From Acidaminobacter hydrogenoformans DSM 2784 (lineage in GTDB: Bacteria > Bacillota > Clostridia > Peptostreptococcales > Acidaminobacteraceae), in the NCBI RefSeq assembly GCF_900103005.1, contig NZ_FMWL01000001.1, positions 1-64,000 on the forward strand: 64,000 nt of DNA, written 5' to 3'. Positions 54,640-63,440 of this stretch are shown here, one piece after another. The notes below the pieces were generated by a model that ran no database searches, was not told the DNA's origin, and was given only the letters and a program-made list of their open reading frames with translations. The position numbers were made by a program, and so were the translations under genes. Position 1 is the stretch's first letter, and every line of letters starts with the position of its first letter.

Positions 54640-55338
54640 TCACCGCTCCTCCGTCATTTCCGGAATCATACCTAACACAGGCAGATTCAGAAGCTTAACC
54701 ACATCATCTGATGTCTTGATAGATTGATCCGTGATTTCAAGAAAGAAGGCCAAAAAAGCTCCAGACAACATGCCAAAGAGTGTGCCCGCAGTGAGATTAA
54801 GTTCCGGTCGTGGTGAAACTGGCTTTCTAGGAATCTCAGCTTTGTCAATGATCTGGACATTTTCAATTTTCATGATTTTCGCGACTTCTTTCATAAAAGT
54901 CTCTGCCATTTGGTTTGCTAGCTTCGCAGCTATGATTGGATCAGCATCTCTTGCCGTCACCTTGATCAGTTCCGTATTATTGAGTAGTGTGACTTTGACT
55001 CGCTCTCGAATATAGAGCGGGGTCATACCGTCACCCCAGTTGGATGAGACTTGATTGATAACACTGTTTGATTTAGCAATTTCCGCATAGGTGCTTACGA
55101 GCTGCCGGTTGAGTTGTACATCCTGGGCCGTGATACCGACTTCAATTCCATAATCGGCAGGGCGGCCCAGCATTAAAATTGTGAAGGTTTCATACTTGGG
55201 CGTCATCAAGAAAAAAGTTACTATAATTGAAACCGTTAGAGAAAGAAGGGTTAATCCCGCAATGATCTTAATTCGCTTCAAAAAGACATAGAAAACATCT
55301 CGGAAACCCAGTACATTCATTTCATCATACTGTCTCAT
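54640..55338 (-). CDS. cpsC: Polysaccharide chain-length/kinase adaptor protein (Wzz/CpsC/CapA family)
   Basis: The 232-residue protein has two transmembrane helices (about 24-44 and 178-198) around an extracellular Wzz domain. The conserved Pro-rich segment EIPRKPVSPRPELNLTAG precedes the second helix. It activates the separate kinase CpsD, as in Gram-positive capsule systems. AGGAGGTG lies 11 bases before ATG 55338; a second in-frame ATG at 55320 is possible. Confidence 0.9.
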   Translation of the reverse strand: MRQYDEMNVLGFRDVFYVFLKRIKIIAGLTLLSLTVSIIVTFFLMTPKYETFTILMLGRPADYGIEVGITAQDVQLNRQLVSTYAEIAKSNSVINQVSSNWGDGMTPLYIRERVKVTLLNNTELIKVTARDADPIIAAKLANQMAETFMKEVAKIMKIENVQIIDKAEIPRKPVSPRPELNLTAGTLFGMLSGAFLAFFLEITDQSIKTSDDVVKLLNLPVLGMIPEMTEER

Positions 55339-55386
55339 AATCTCAATAACACCTCCTTTATTTCCATGAACACGCGAGCTTGTACC

Positions 55387-56013
55387 TCAGATTCTCCATT
55401 CGGCATTTTCTTTAATGATTCTAGCAGGATTCCCTGCTACGATACATTTTGACGGCACATCCTTTGTCACAACTGCGCCTGCGCCAACGATAGCACCATC
55501 TCCAATCGTGACCCCTTTAAGAATCATAGCCTTGGCACCAATCCAAACATGGTTCCCTATGACAATCCGATCTTCCTTGAGTTTCTCTTTACCGTTCTCA
55601 AATATGCTGTGAAAATCCGTGTCAATGATATTAACATCCCAAGAGATCCAGCAGCCCTGACCAATACGAACCTCACGATATACCGTGATTCTCGTGTTTT
55701 CGTTGATAAAAACCTCAGCACCTATAACCAATTTGCCACCGTTTTCGATGGTTATTCTACACCCATTGCAGATACTCGCGCATCCACGAACTACAAGTTG
55801 AGCGTCATTGCCCATTTTTATTGAGGTTCTGCCTCGATTCAAGAAGTCAAATCCTAATTCGACTCTGCCATTTTCAATATATACTCTGCTGGTCTTTTTG
55901 ATTTTCACCAAGCTGTCCCTTGCAATCAGCAAATGCATCCCTTGCAAACCTAGCTTATGATTAAAATACATGGTCTTGGCAACTGATAGCCTTAGCGCTT
56001 TTGATAGTTTCAT
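55387..56013 (-). CDS. Hexapeptide-repeat acyltransferase
   Basis: The 208-residue protein forms a left-handed beta helix. Hexapeptide turns run from about residue 55, and the catalytic-type segment [21 protein letters not shown] is followed by [24 protein letters not shown] near the C-terminus. Such enzymes O- or N-acetylate sugars from acetyl-CoA; the His of the DTDFHS segment near 135 would be the base. The N-terminal 50 residues are atypical. Its target is presumably a unit of the cluster's polysaccharide. Confidence 0.85.
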   Translation of the reverse strand: MKLSKALRLSVAKTMYFNHKLGLQGMHLLIARDSLVKIKKTSRVYIENGRVELGFDFLNRGRTSIKMGNDAQLVVRGCASICNGCRITIENGGKLVIGAEVFINENTRITVYREVRIGQGCWISWDVNIIDTDFHSIFENGKEKLKEDRIVIGNHVWIGAKAMILKGVTIGDGAIVGAGAVVTKDVPSKCIVAGNPARIIKENAEWRI

Positions 56014-56016
56014 CTT

Positions 56017-57408
56017 CTATTCCCCCGCTCGCTGCTCAGTCGTTAATAAACTTAATATTGAAACCACTTCAGCTCTTGTAACTGTACCTTGGAACTTTAA
56101 AGTACGATCAGGATACCCCCCTATAATCCCCCTTTTGATCAAAGCATTAAGGGACTTTCGACTCCAATTTGGAATTTCTGCTCCGTCAACAAATCGGGAA
56201 GTCACATCCAACCCATCTGACAAATCATAGCCCATTATTTTGGCAATGATAACTGCAGCCTCCTGCCGCGTTACAGGGTTCTTAGCCTGAAAAGTGTTGT
56301 CAATGTACCCCGAAATGTAACCGGCTTTGACAGCTTTTTGAACCTCAGTTATATACCAGGCACTTTCCGGAACATCTGAAAAACCTATCTCCCCGAGTTC
56401 TGTATATTTGAAAAATTTATTCATAAGCGTGACGAATTCTGCCCTCGTCATTGGGTGATTGGGTTTAAACGTACCATCTTCATAACCTGCAATAATTCCT
56501 TGACTATATAACCTTAGAATCTTCTCTTCAGCCCAATGCTCACTAATATCAGAAGGTTTGATCAAATGGGGCGATGTCAGGCTATTGAACAGGCTTTTTT
56601 CAATCTCCCTCCAAAACGCTTCTGCTATAGCCCGATATCCTTCAACCGTAGGGTGAAGATCACCGGGGAGGTACTCCCATAGATGAGCGTCCATGGCTGG
56701 CATCGTTTCTATATACCTGACGCCAGTGTCCTCCGTCACGAGTCGGATGGCTTCATTAAGCTGTTGTATGACGGGAAGAAACTCTGGAAATTCAGGGAAA
56801 GCATTGAAATATCCCATCACATAGATTTGAGGATCTGCGTAAGAACTAATGTCTTTCAATCTGACGATAATTTTTTTTAAATTAGCAGCAGCTTCCGGAA
56901 TTTGTTGAATTGCCGCAGCCTCAGCGACATCAAATGATTTTGTGTGGTTCTCAAACAGATATGCATAAACCTCAGGAAGAAGCAAAAGATCGTTGATCCC
57001 AATATCAATTGTAACGATTTCAGCTTCAGCAATCATTTGTTCTATTCCGTATAATTGGTTGAAGACATTAATGGTCGTATATCCAGAGACGCCCATTTTG
57101 TCGTAATTACCAGCATAGCCCCGTTCCCTGATTTTCTCGTTGATCATGTCCGTATAACTGTAGCCCACTGCAACGCCGTATGGCGTCTGTCCCGCTGAAT
57201 AAGAATCTCCCAAAGCGACATAATCCAATCCAGTGTAGTTCACTGTACTCTGATTGCTTGAAGTTGAACTTCCAAGCAACATCTGACTGTCGTATCCCTG
57301 CTTCGTCCAAGTAAGCAGTTGGCTAAAAATTAAATAAATGAATATAAATGCCAAAACAAAATAAACCAAAGATATTTTTTGAATAAGAAAGATTCTGATC
57401 TGTTGCAT
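56017..57408 (-). CDS. SGNH/GDSL esterase with C-terminal SLH domains
   Basis: The 463-residue protein has an N-terminal membrane helix (about 12-33) and an SGNH hydrolase domain: ALGDSYSAG with Ser69, GINDLLLL near 135 and DLHPTVEGY near 255. Three SLH domains follow from about residue 290 (GYEDGTFKPNHPMTRAEF, GYIDNTFQAKNPVTRQEA, GYPDRTLKF). It should sit outside the membrane and hold the cell wall polysaccharide while deacylating something. Inside a polysaccharide cluster with two acyltransferases, a role in trimming polymer acyl groups is plausible but unproven. The next gene starts three bases after its stop. Confidence 0.87.
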   Translation of the reverse strand: MQQIRIFLIQKISLVYFVLAFIFIYLIFSQLLTWTKQGYDSQMLLGSSTSSNQSTVNYTGLDYVALGDSYSAGQTPYGVAVGYSYTDMINEKIRERGYAGNYDKMGVSGYTTINVFNQLYGIEQMIAEAEIVTIDIGINDLLLLPEVYAYLFENHTKSFDVAEAAAIQQIPEAAANLKKIIVRLKDISSYADPQIYVMGYFNAFPEFPEFLPVIQQLNEAIRLVTEDTGVRYIETMPAMDAHLWEYLPGDLHPTVEGYRAIAEAFWREIEKSLFNSLTSPHLIKPSDISEHWAEEKILRLYSQGIIAGYEDGTFKPNHPMTRAEFVTLMNKFFKYTELGEIGFSDVPESAWYITEVQKAVKAGYISGYIDNTFQAKNPVTRQEAAVIIAKIMGYDLSDGLDVTSRFVDGAEIPNWSRKSLNALIKRGIIGGYPDRTLKFQGTVTRAEVVSILSLLTTEQRAGE

Positions 57409-57441
57409 ACCAACACGCCTCCAATATCAGATTTGCATGGG

Positions 57442-58773
57442 TCAGTGTTTTTTCTTAAGCCTATCCGTATACAGTTCCTTTTCGTTTAAAATAAATCTCG
57501 TCGGCCTTTTAAATCTTTCGAGATTCTCGCTGCAGAAATGCCTTAAGATTTTTTTGAACTCATTATTATTATTCTCAGGGGCGACCAGGATTTCAGCAGC
57601 AACCGTATTGCCCATAATAGAATTTTTTTCTGCAAACACCCTGGCATCCAACACACCACTGATCTGCAAAAGCACGTTTTCTATTTCGATTGGGTAGACC
57701 TTTTCGCCGCCTACATTTATCAGATCTGAGGTTCTCCCTAAGATCCTCAGAAACCCATCCTTTTCTTCGACACGGTCTTTGGTGTTAAACCATCCCTCTT
57801 CATCAAATGGAGACGGGGCATTAAGGTAACCCAGCATAGCGGACTCAGCGCGAATATAAAGGACCTCCTCCACGATTTTGGTTTCAAACCCGTCACCTCC
57901 CAGTTTCATCCACAGAGAATCCGAACGCTCTGATTTTGTTGCCATAATCCCTAATTCAGACAATCCATAGGTCTGCTTAAATGTCGTATTGGGGAGTATT
58001 TTCGAAAATAGCTTAAGCGTATATTCCGGCATGGACTCTGTACCGTAGGTGATCATTTTTAGGCAGGTCAGATCATACTGCTCATACAATTTATTAAGTA
58101 AAATCATGTTCAGGAATGTCGGTGTTGTTGGAAGCAATTCGATTTTTTCCTTTTCAATAATCTCGCAGACCTGGGCGGGAACACGGTTTGGGATAGTCAC
58201 AATGGTACCGCCATGACTTAAGGTATGAAGAAGCGTATTGAAGCCTCCAATATGATCAAAAAGCAAAAAAGTAATTGTCTTGAACGTTTTGCCTGTTTTT
58301 TTAAATTTTTCCAACAGCTTCGTTAAGTCGTGAAGCGCCGCTTTAGGATCCCCGGTTGTGCCTGAAGAAAAGAGAACGAGACCCGGCGCTTGTCTTTTTT
58401 GAATTTCTTGAATCATGGGATGTGTCGGATGAATACCCGTAGCTTTAAATACCTTAAGTTCGTCAGAGTATTCAATGATAAATTCGCTTTGGGACACCTG
58501 CATGAACTTTTCAATATTGAGAATTGTTTTGGAAATCGGAACAAGGATACAGTCGTTTTCAATTAAGGCCAGCATAGCCGCAATAGCATCTGCGGAATAA
58601 TCGGCGTGCAGCGCCACGACACTGCCCGGCGCAATGTTATTTTCCCGGAAAAAGCTCAAATTATCTTCATACCGCTCCATTATTTCCATGTAGGTATATG
58701 CTTTAGCAGGCGTCACAATTGCAATCGAGGCCTCGTTGGCCTTTAGACTGTTTTTAATAAAATCGATGTTCAT
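57442..58773 (-). CDS. Acyl-AMP ligase (ANL superfamily)
   Basis: The 443-residue enzyme activates a carboxylic acid with ATP. It has the phosphate loop LVLFSSGTTGDPKAA near residue 133, TYGLSELGIMA near 268, GWFNTKDRV near 330 and GRTSDLINVGGEKVYP near 350. The chain is shorter than usual (about 500), and the C-terminal catalytic Lys would be in TDRLKKK at the very end. It overlaps the SDR gene by four bases and is followed upstream by an acyl carrier gene. So it probably loads that carrier instead of CoA. Confidence 0.87.
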   Translation of the reverse strand: MNIDFIKNSLKANEASIAIVTPAKAYTYMEIMERYEDNLSFFRENNIAPGSVVALHADYSADAIAAMLALIENDCILVPISKTILNIEKFMQVSQSEFIIEYSDELKVFKATGIHPTHPMIQEIQKRQAPGLVLFSSGTTGDPKAALHDLTKLLEKFKKTGKTFKTITFLLFDHIGGFNTLLHTLSHGGTIVTIPNRVPAQVCEIIEKEKIELLPTTPTFLNMILLNKLYEQYDLTCLKMITYGTESMPEYTLKLFSKILPNTTFKQTYGLSELGIMATKSERSDSLWMKLGGDGFETKIVEEVLYIRAESAMLGYLNAPSPFDEEGWFNTKDRVEEKDGFLRILGRTSDLINVGGEKVYPIEIENVLLQISGVLDARVFAEKNSIMGNTVAAEILVAPENNNNEFKKILRHFCSENLERFKRPTRFILNEKELYTDRLKKKH

Positions 58774-59465
58774 TTGCAGATCCCCCCCAGATAAATGATC
58801 TGCCCGGTAATAAAGTCGCTGTTTCTGTCTATATAAAAATTAATCACCTGAATAATGTCCTCAATTTCTGAAAATCTTTTAATGGCTTGCTGATCCAATA
58901 ACTTATCAATTTTTTCTTTTGGCACGTTGGCAATGAGATTTGTCATTGTCGGGGCAGGCCCAACCGCATTGACTGTAATCTTAAATGGACCCAGTTCTTT
59001 AGCCATGACCTTCGTCATGCTCTCAACAGCGGCTTTTGACGCGCAGTATGCCAATTCGCCTTCCAGATTGAGCGGCACCGCTACGGTTGAGAAATTAATT
59101 ATACGAGGGTGATCCGCTTTCCTGAGCATCTTAATGAAAGCTCGACTGCACGCGAAGCCGCTGAGATAATTGATCTTCATCAGGCGCTCCGCCGTCTTTG
59201 GATCCGTCAGCATAAAATGGTTCATCGAAGCCGCGCCAGCGTTGTTAATCAGCACATCAATCACTTTGTATTTTTTTCCAACTTCAAACGCGAAATTCTG
59301 AACATCTTCAGTGTCTGTGACGTCAATCTTGTAATGCATATACCGATCGTGCATTAAGTCTGACTCCGTGCGGCTGCATCCCACGACCTCATATCCAGAC
59401 TCCAGATAATACTTTGCCAGTTGAAGCCCGATCCCTTTGCTGGTTCCTGTAATAACTATGACCAT
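58770..59465 (-). CDS. Short-chain dehydrogenase/reductase
   Basis: The 231-residue NAD(P)-dependent enzyme has TGTSKGIG (7-14), NNAG near 74-77 and the catalytic YCASK with Tyr140 and Lys144. It resembles 3-oxoacyl-ACP reductases. The gene lies between the acyl carrier gene (one base apart) and the AMP ligase (four-base overlap). I infer that it reduces an acyl group bound to that carrier. Reduction of a sugar intermediate is an alternative. Confidence 0.88.
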   Translation of the reverse strand: MVIVITGTSKGIGLQLAKYYLESGYEVVGCSRTESDLMHDRYMHYKIDVTDTEDVQNFAFEVGKKYKVIDVLINNAGAASMNHFMLTDPKTAERLMKINYLSGFACSRAFIKMLRKADHPRIINFSTVAVPLNLEGELAYCASKAAVESMTKVMAKELGPFKITVNAVGPAPTMTNLIANVPKEKIDKLLDQQAIKRFSEIEDIIQVINFYIDRNSDFITGQIIYLGGICK

Positions 59466-59466
59466 T

Positions 59467-59763
59467 TTAACCCTCCTCCATCAAGAGATCTGTGATGTAA
59501 TGGGTTAATGAACTAACAGAATGAAAAGGACTTCTATCTTGGGAAAAAGCTTTGTCGTTGACTATAATGATACTTTTGTCCAGATGTTCACTAATTAGAT
59601 CCTCAATAATTGCAATCAGCGTGACGAACGAAAGGGAGTCCAGTATACCTTTTGAACCGATCAAATTCAAATCCTCATCAAATAAAATTTGATCATCGGC
59701 ATCCATTTGAGCGTTCAGTTCCTCGAATGCCTCGGCTATGATTTCTTTGACTCTCTCTTCCAT
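59467..59763 (-). CDS. Acyl carrier protein of the surface-polysaccharide cluster
   Basis: The 98-residue protein has the four-helix ACP pattern with the phosphopantetheine Ser43 in GILDSLSFV and many acidic residues. I place the start at ATG 59763, eight bases after AAGGAGG; the longer frame to 59850 has no such signal. It is distinct from a housekeeping AcpP by sequence around the Ser and by its neighbours, an SDR and an AMP ligase. Confidence 0.85.
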   Translation of the reverse strand: MEERVKEIIAEAFEELNAQMDADDQILFDEDLNLIGSKGILDSLSFVTLIAIIEDLISEHLDKSIIIVNDKAFSQDRSPFHSVSSLTHYITDLLMEEG

Positions 59764-59840
59764 ATTCTGCGCCTCCTTAATATTGCTGTCACCTGAGTTA
59801 TGGCATAACTTGAAAAGCTTTGTTTTTTCAGAATTCTCAG

Positions 59841-60533
59841 TTAATTCCACTTATGTGTAAGTTCTCGGCTCCAGCTTGTAAGTTTATGTGTTGGAGCGAC
59901 TTTGACAGTCGCGCTTCCGCTAACAACTGAGAATGGCGACACATCTTCTTTGATGACCGTCTGTGCGTTCACGATACTGCCTTCTCCTATCGTGACACCT
60001 CGCAATACCGTCACATTTGAAGTCAGCCAGACGTCATTCTCAATCCTGACCTCTGCGTCATAGTTGATCATCTGCCCATGCCGATCTTTAATCTGATGGT
60101 GGTCGCTGTCATAGATGATGATGTTTCTTCCTAACATGATGTTCTCGCCCAACACGATTTTTTTAGAACATATGATCACGGTTCCACAGTTGGCACTAAA
60201 AAATCCCGTTTCCAACACTGCGTTTTTTTGGATATCTATCTGAGTATGAAATAGCAACGAAGCTTCCCCATTGACGATCCATTGTGCGTTTTCTGACATC
60301 CTCAAATAGGTTTCAGCTTTGGATCCACGAAATTTTGAAGTTCCCAGATGAATTGTTCCTTTGTTAAGATATATTTTTGAACTCTTATCCAAATTGATCA
60401 CGCAGTTTTTATAAGTCATTAAATAGCATTTTTTCTGACGGATGACACTTTTACAAAAATAGTTATAATAGATATATTTTATCATATCAACTGACGAAAA
60501 AATATTTTTCATCTTGGTCAACAAATGGATCAT
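59841..60533 (-). CDS. Hexapeptide-repeat acyltransferase (second)
   Basis: The 230-residue protein is another left-handed beta-helix transferase. Early repeats are weak (residues 45-110), then come the catalytic-type His-rich YDSDHHQIKDRHGQM and the final turns VWLTSNVTVLRGVTIGEGSIV. It is about 20 residues longer at the N-terminus than the related protein at 55387; a start at the internal ATG of MKNIFSSVD (residue 8) is possible. The donor could be acetyl-CoA or the cluster's own acyl carrier, encoded next to it. Confidence 0.82.
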   Translation of the reverse strand: MIHLLTKMKNIFSSVDMIKYIYYNYFCKSVIRQKKCYLMTYKNCVINLDKSSKIYLNKGTIHLGTSKFRGSKAETYLRMSENAQWIVNGEASLLFHTQIDIQKNAVLETGFFSANCGTVIICSKKIVLGENIMLGRNIIIYDSDHHQIKDRHGQMINYDAEVRIENDVWLTSNVTVLRGVTIGEGSIVNAQTVIKEDVSPFSVVSGSATVKVAPTHKLTSWSRELTHKWN

Positions 60534-60674
60534 GATATTAGGGCAAGCATCCCTCTGCTTTTAACCCAGGGAAGAGAGGTGAAAGACTTGCCTTTCCTCC
60601 TTTCGTCATGTGTCTTTACTTCATCCGTTTTATGAATGATCACCCAATAACACCTCCAGGGGATATTCCACCCT

Positions 60675-61850
60675 TTATAACCGTCTTTTTTTAAAAAAAT
60701 TAGAAATACCTTTTGTTAACGATATTGATTTTTTATCCTCTGCGATCTCATCGCAGCGGTTCAAACAACGCTGAATGGACTCAGTGACGCTCATTTCGCT
60801 CAACTGATCAAAAAATAATTCACTATTACAACCGGAACTCTCATTATATAGAATGCTTGAATTCCCACTTACCGCCTCATCAATTGTACGCCGTTCCATG
60901 TAGATCTCACCTTGTATTTGGTCAAATAAGTCCTTCCCCTTTTCAGAGTTGATCATGACCAAGGAAACGCCCTTAAAAATATCTGCTTTTTTAACGCCGG
61001 TAATCCCCCAGAAATCACCCAGTGTAATATCCGAAACCCTTGGCAGAGTCTTGAACTGGCAATAATGACATGAAGGACGGGTAAACAATTGATCTCGCAA
61101 ATAGCCTTGAACCCACCAGTCATGCTCTCCAGTACGAAAATATTCTTTGCCGTTTTGAAACTTGATTAAGAGTCCCAAACTCTCCCAGCCCGCCTTTTTG
61201 TTCTTCATATGGACACTTTCGACTTTTGATTCGTACGCTTCTTCAAGCTCCGCTAAATAGTCGCGGTATATTTTAGGTGAGTTGATCCCTCGACAAATAA
61301 AATCAACGGTTATGAGACCAGGATACGATTTCATTAAAAATCTCTGTAATCCAGCGCTATGACACGGCGTTCCGCAAAAAAGAACTTCATAACCCGCATT
61401 CAACAGACTCTTAATTTCTTTATACATACCCTTTGTATTGCTCTGCAAATACTTGGATCCAATTATTTTCTCCAGATTTTCGCATGAATTAGTGATCATG
61501 TGATAGGCGCCTTTGTAGTCTTCCGTGTACCTACACCCAGCAATATATCCACCTCTGCTTAGGATTCGCTGCGCTAAACCATAAAAAATTCCGCCGGAAG
61601 TGCTCTTCAGCCTCACAGAATCGTTTTTCAGCCATGCTGAATAAACCTCAGGATCTTGTTTATCACTTATAAAATGTGACATGCCCGGACAGGTCCGGAC
61701 GCACAGGCCACATTGAGTGCATTCGTTCTGATCCACTATCGGATACCAGAATCCCTTAGTATCAGCTTCATAGGATATCGCATTTTCGGGACAAAGATCC
61801 GCGCACATCATGCAACCGCTACAATGTATTTTCTCAATTTTGTCAATCAA
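60675..61850 (-). CDS. FrhB-like iron-sulfur protein of polysaccharide clusters
   Basis: The protein (391 residues) starts with a bacterial ferredoxin domain. CSGCMMCADLCP and CTQCGLCVRTCP give two [4Fe-4S] sites. A domain related to the beta subunit of F420-reducing hydrogenase follows, with STSGGIFYGLAQ, FCGTPCHSAGLQRF and LGDFWGITG. Genes of this type often stand beside polysaccharide pyruvyl transferases; the reaction is not known. TTG 61850 lies eight bases after GGAGG; the frame is open to TTG 61865, which overlaps that site. Confidence 0.85.
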   Translation of the reverse strand: MIDKIEKIHCSGCMMCADLCPENAISYEADTKGFWYPIVDQNECTQCGLCVRTCPGMSHFISDKQDPEVYSAWLKNDSVRLKSTSGGIFYGLAQRILSRGGYIAGCRYTEDYKGAYHMITNSCENLEKIIGSKYLQSNTKGMYKEIKSLLNAGYEVLFCGTPCHSAGLQRFLMKSYPGLITVDFICRGINSPKIYRDYLAELEEAYESKVESVHMKNKKAGWESLGLLIKFQNGKEYFRTGEHDWWVQGYLRDQLFTRPSCHYCQFKTLPRVSDITLGDFWGITGVKKADIFKGVSLVMINSEKGKDLFDQIQGEIYMERRTIDEAVSGNSSILYNESSGCNSELFFDQLSEMSVTESIQRCLNRCDEIAEDKKSISLTKGISNFFKKRRL

Positions 61851-61891
61851 AGCTGTATCCTCCAAGCAGTATTTTCAAACCGGTATTGAAA

Positions 61892-63403
61892 TCATTTTTT
61901 AATCATTTTTTTTAAAGGATGGTAAAACAAATTTTTCTCATAGTGATTCATACCCAAAATCCACATCGAGGGCAGATAAACGACTGTGTATGTTATGGCT
62001 TTCGCCAGGATCGCAAAAATTCCGACGTTTCCGATGAATTTGCCAAGAATAAAAGAACTGCAAAATGCGATTGTGATTGGGATCGTCATGATTGTTATTT
62101 CTTTCCAGAAACGAGGGATGTTCAAATTAATTTTTTTATAATAATAGACATTCATGATCACAGTACTGAGAATAAGGGCCAGGGCGATGCCTGAGGCACA
62201 CCCCAGGCCGCCGAATCTTTTACCAAGGGGAATGCTCACTAAAATATTCATCAATGCAATGAAAACAAACAAAACCGAGCGGAATCTCTGTTTGTTTTGC
62301 GCCTGCAAAATGCCAATACCTGTATTCTGGATCAGAGGAAAGGTGACTGGAATCATGATGAAGCATGCGATAAGAAACGCACGTTCATACCCCGGACCGG
62401 CCCATAGATTAATGAAGGACTGTCCAACCAGCAGAAACCCGCCCAAGATATAGCCAATCAGTATGTATTGGATTCTCCCTACCTTTATGAACATCTCCGA
62501 AAAATCTTGATCCGTTGCCCCCTTGGCAAACATAGCTGTCAATCTCGGCAGCAGTACCCAGGAAATCGCTGTTGAGAACTCCAAATAATAATTGTTGAGC
62601 TGGATCGCCACGGAATAGACCGCCACCGCAACAGTTCCCGATACCACACCCAAAATGAGTTGACCTGCATGCCAGGTCATCCTATCAACTATTAGATTGA
62701 GAAATCCATAAAATGAAAATACTGAGATTTCGCTAAGGAGTCCCAGATCGAACTTACCAAAATGAACCTTCACCTTAAGTTTTGTGAGACAATACCACAT
62801 ATTAATCGTGAGCAACCATATATTTAGAACGGTCGCCACAACAACCATGCCTATAGCCCGGTAGCCAAAAATGAGCAGCGGAATCATAATGCACGGACTG
62901 ATGATAACTTTGATAATGCTGACAACTTTAGAAAACACAAATTCCTCATAGGCAACGACAATTGAATTGAAAATACCCAGAGGAAATGAAACTGCCAGAT
63001 TAAATGTCATCAACAAGAACAAGATTTTTATTCTTTCAACTTCAATAGCTGTCATTTTTTCAGAAAACATGTACTCTGCGTTCAAATATAAGATGATTCC
63101 TGCAACAGCTGCGATAATCCCAATGCATGTGTAAACTATAAAAAATATGCCATTGAGGTTGTATTCATTCTCTTTATCGTCAAGTGTCCGATATATTGCA
63201 GTAAATCGGACGACTGCATGGCCTAATCCAAAATCAAGAATTGTTAAATATCCCACAACAGATGCAGCAAGTGAATAGAGGCCAAACTCCGACTGACCCA
63301 TTTTATATAGAAGGAATGGCGTATAGAGCAAACTGACTAAGGTATTGAGTAAGAGAGACAGTAAGGATAAGGTTACCCCTGCTTTGATCTGATCCTTCTT
63401 CAA
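61892..63403 (-). CDS. Polysaccharide flippase (Wzx/MOP family)
   Basis: The 503-residue protein is hydrophobic throughout, with about 14 predicted helices, and opens SLLSLLLNTLVSLLYTPFLL as flippases of the MOP superfamily do. GLYSLAASVVGYLTILDFGLG is a typical early motif. It would move lipid-linked repeat units across the membrane. AAGGAGGTG precedes the TTG start. It lies 27-41 bases from the neighbouring genes on each side. Confidence 0.9.
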   Translation of the reverse strand: MKKDQIKAGVTLSLLSLLLNTLVSLLYTPFLLYKMGQSEFGLYSLAASVVGYLTILDFGLGHAVVRFTAIYRTLDDKENEYNLNGIFFIVYTCIGIIAAVAGIILYLNAEYMFSEKMTAIEVERIKILFLLMTFNLAVSFPLGIFNSIVVAYEEFVFSKVVSIIKVIISPCIMIPLLIFGYRAIGMVVVATVLNIWLLTINMWYCLTKLKVKVHFGKFDLGLLSEISVFSFYGFLNLIVDRMTWHAGQLILGVVSGTVAVAVYSVAIQLNNYYLEFSTAISWVLLPRLTAMFAKGATDQDFSEMFIKVGRIQYILIGYILGGFLLVGQSFINLWAGPGYERAFLIACFIMIPVTFPLIQNTGIGILQAQNKQRFRSVLFVFIALMNILVSIPLGKRFGGLGCASGIALALILSTVIMNVYYYKKINLNIPRFWKEITIMTIPITIAFCSSFILGKFIGNVGIFAILAKAITYTVVYLPSMWILGMNHYEKNLFYHPLKKMIKK

Positions 63404-63440
63404 GATAACCTCACCTCCTTGAAAACCACCTCATCGAAGC

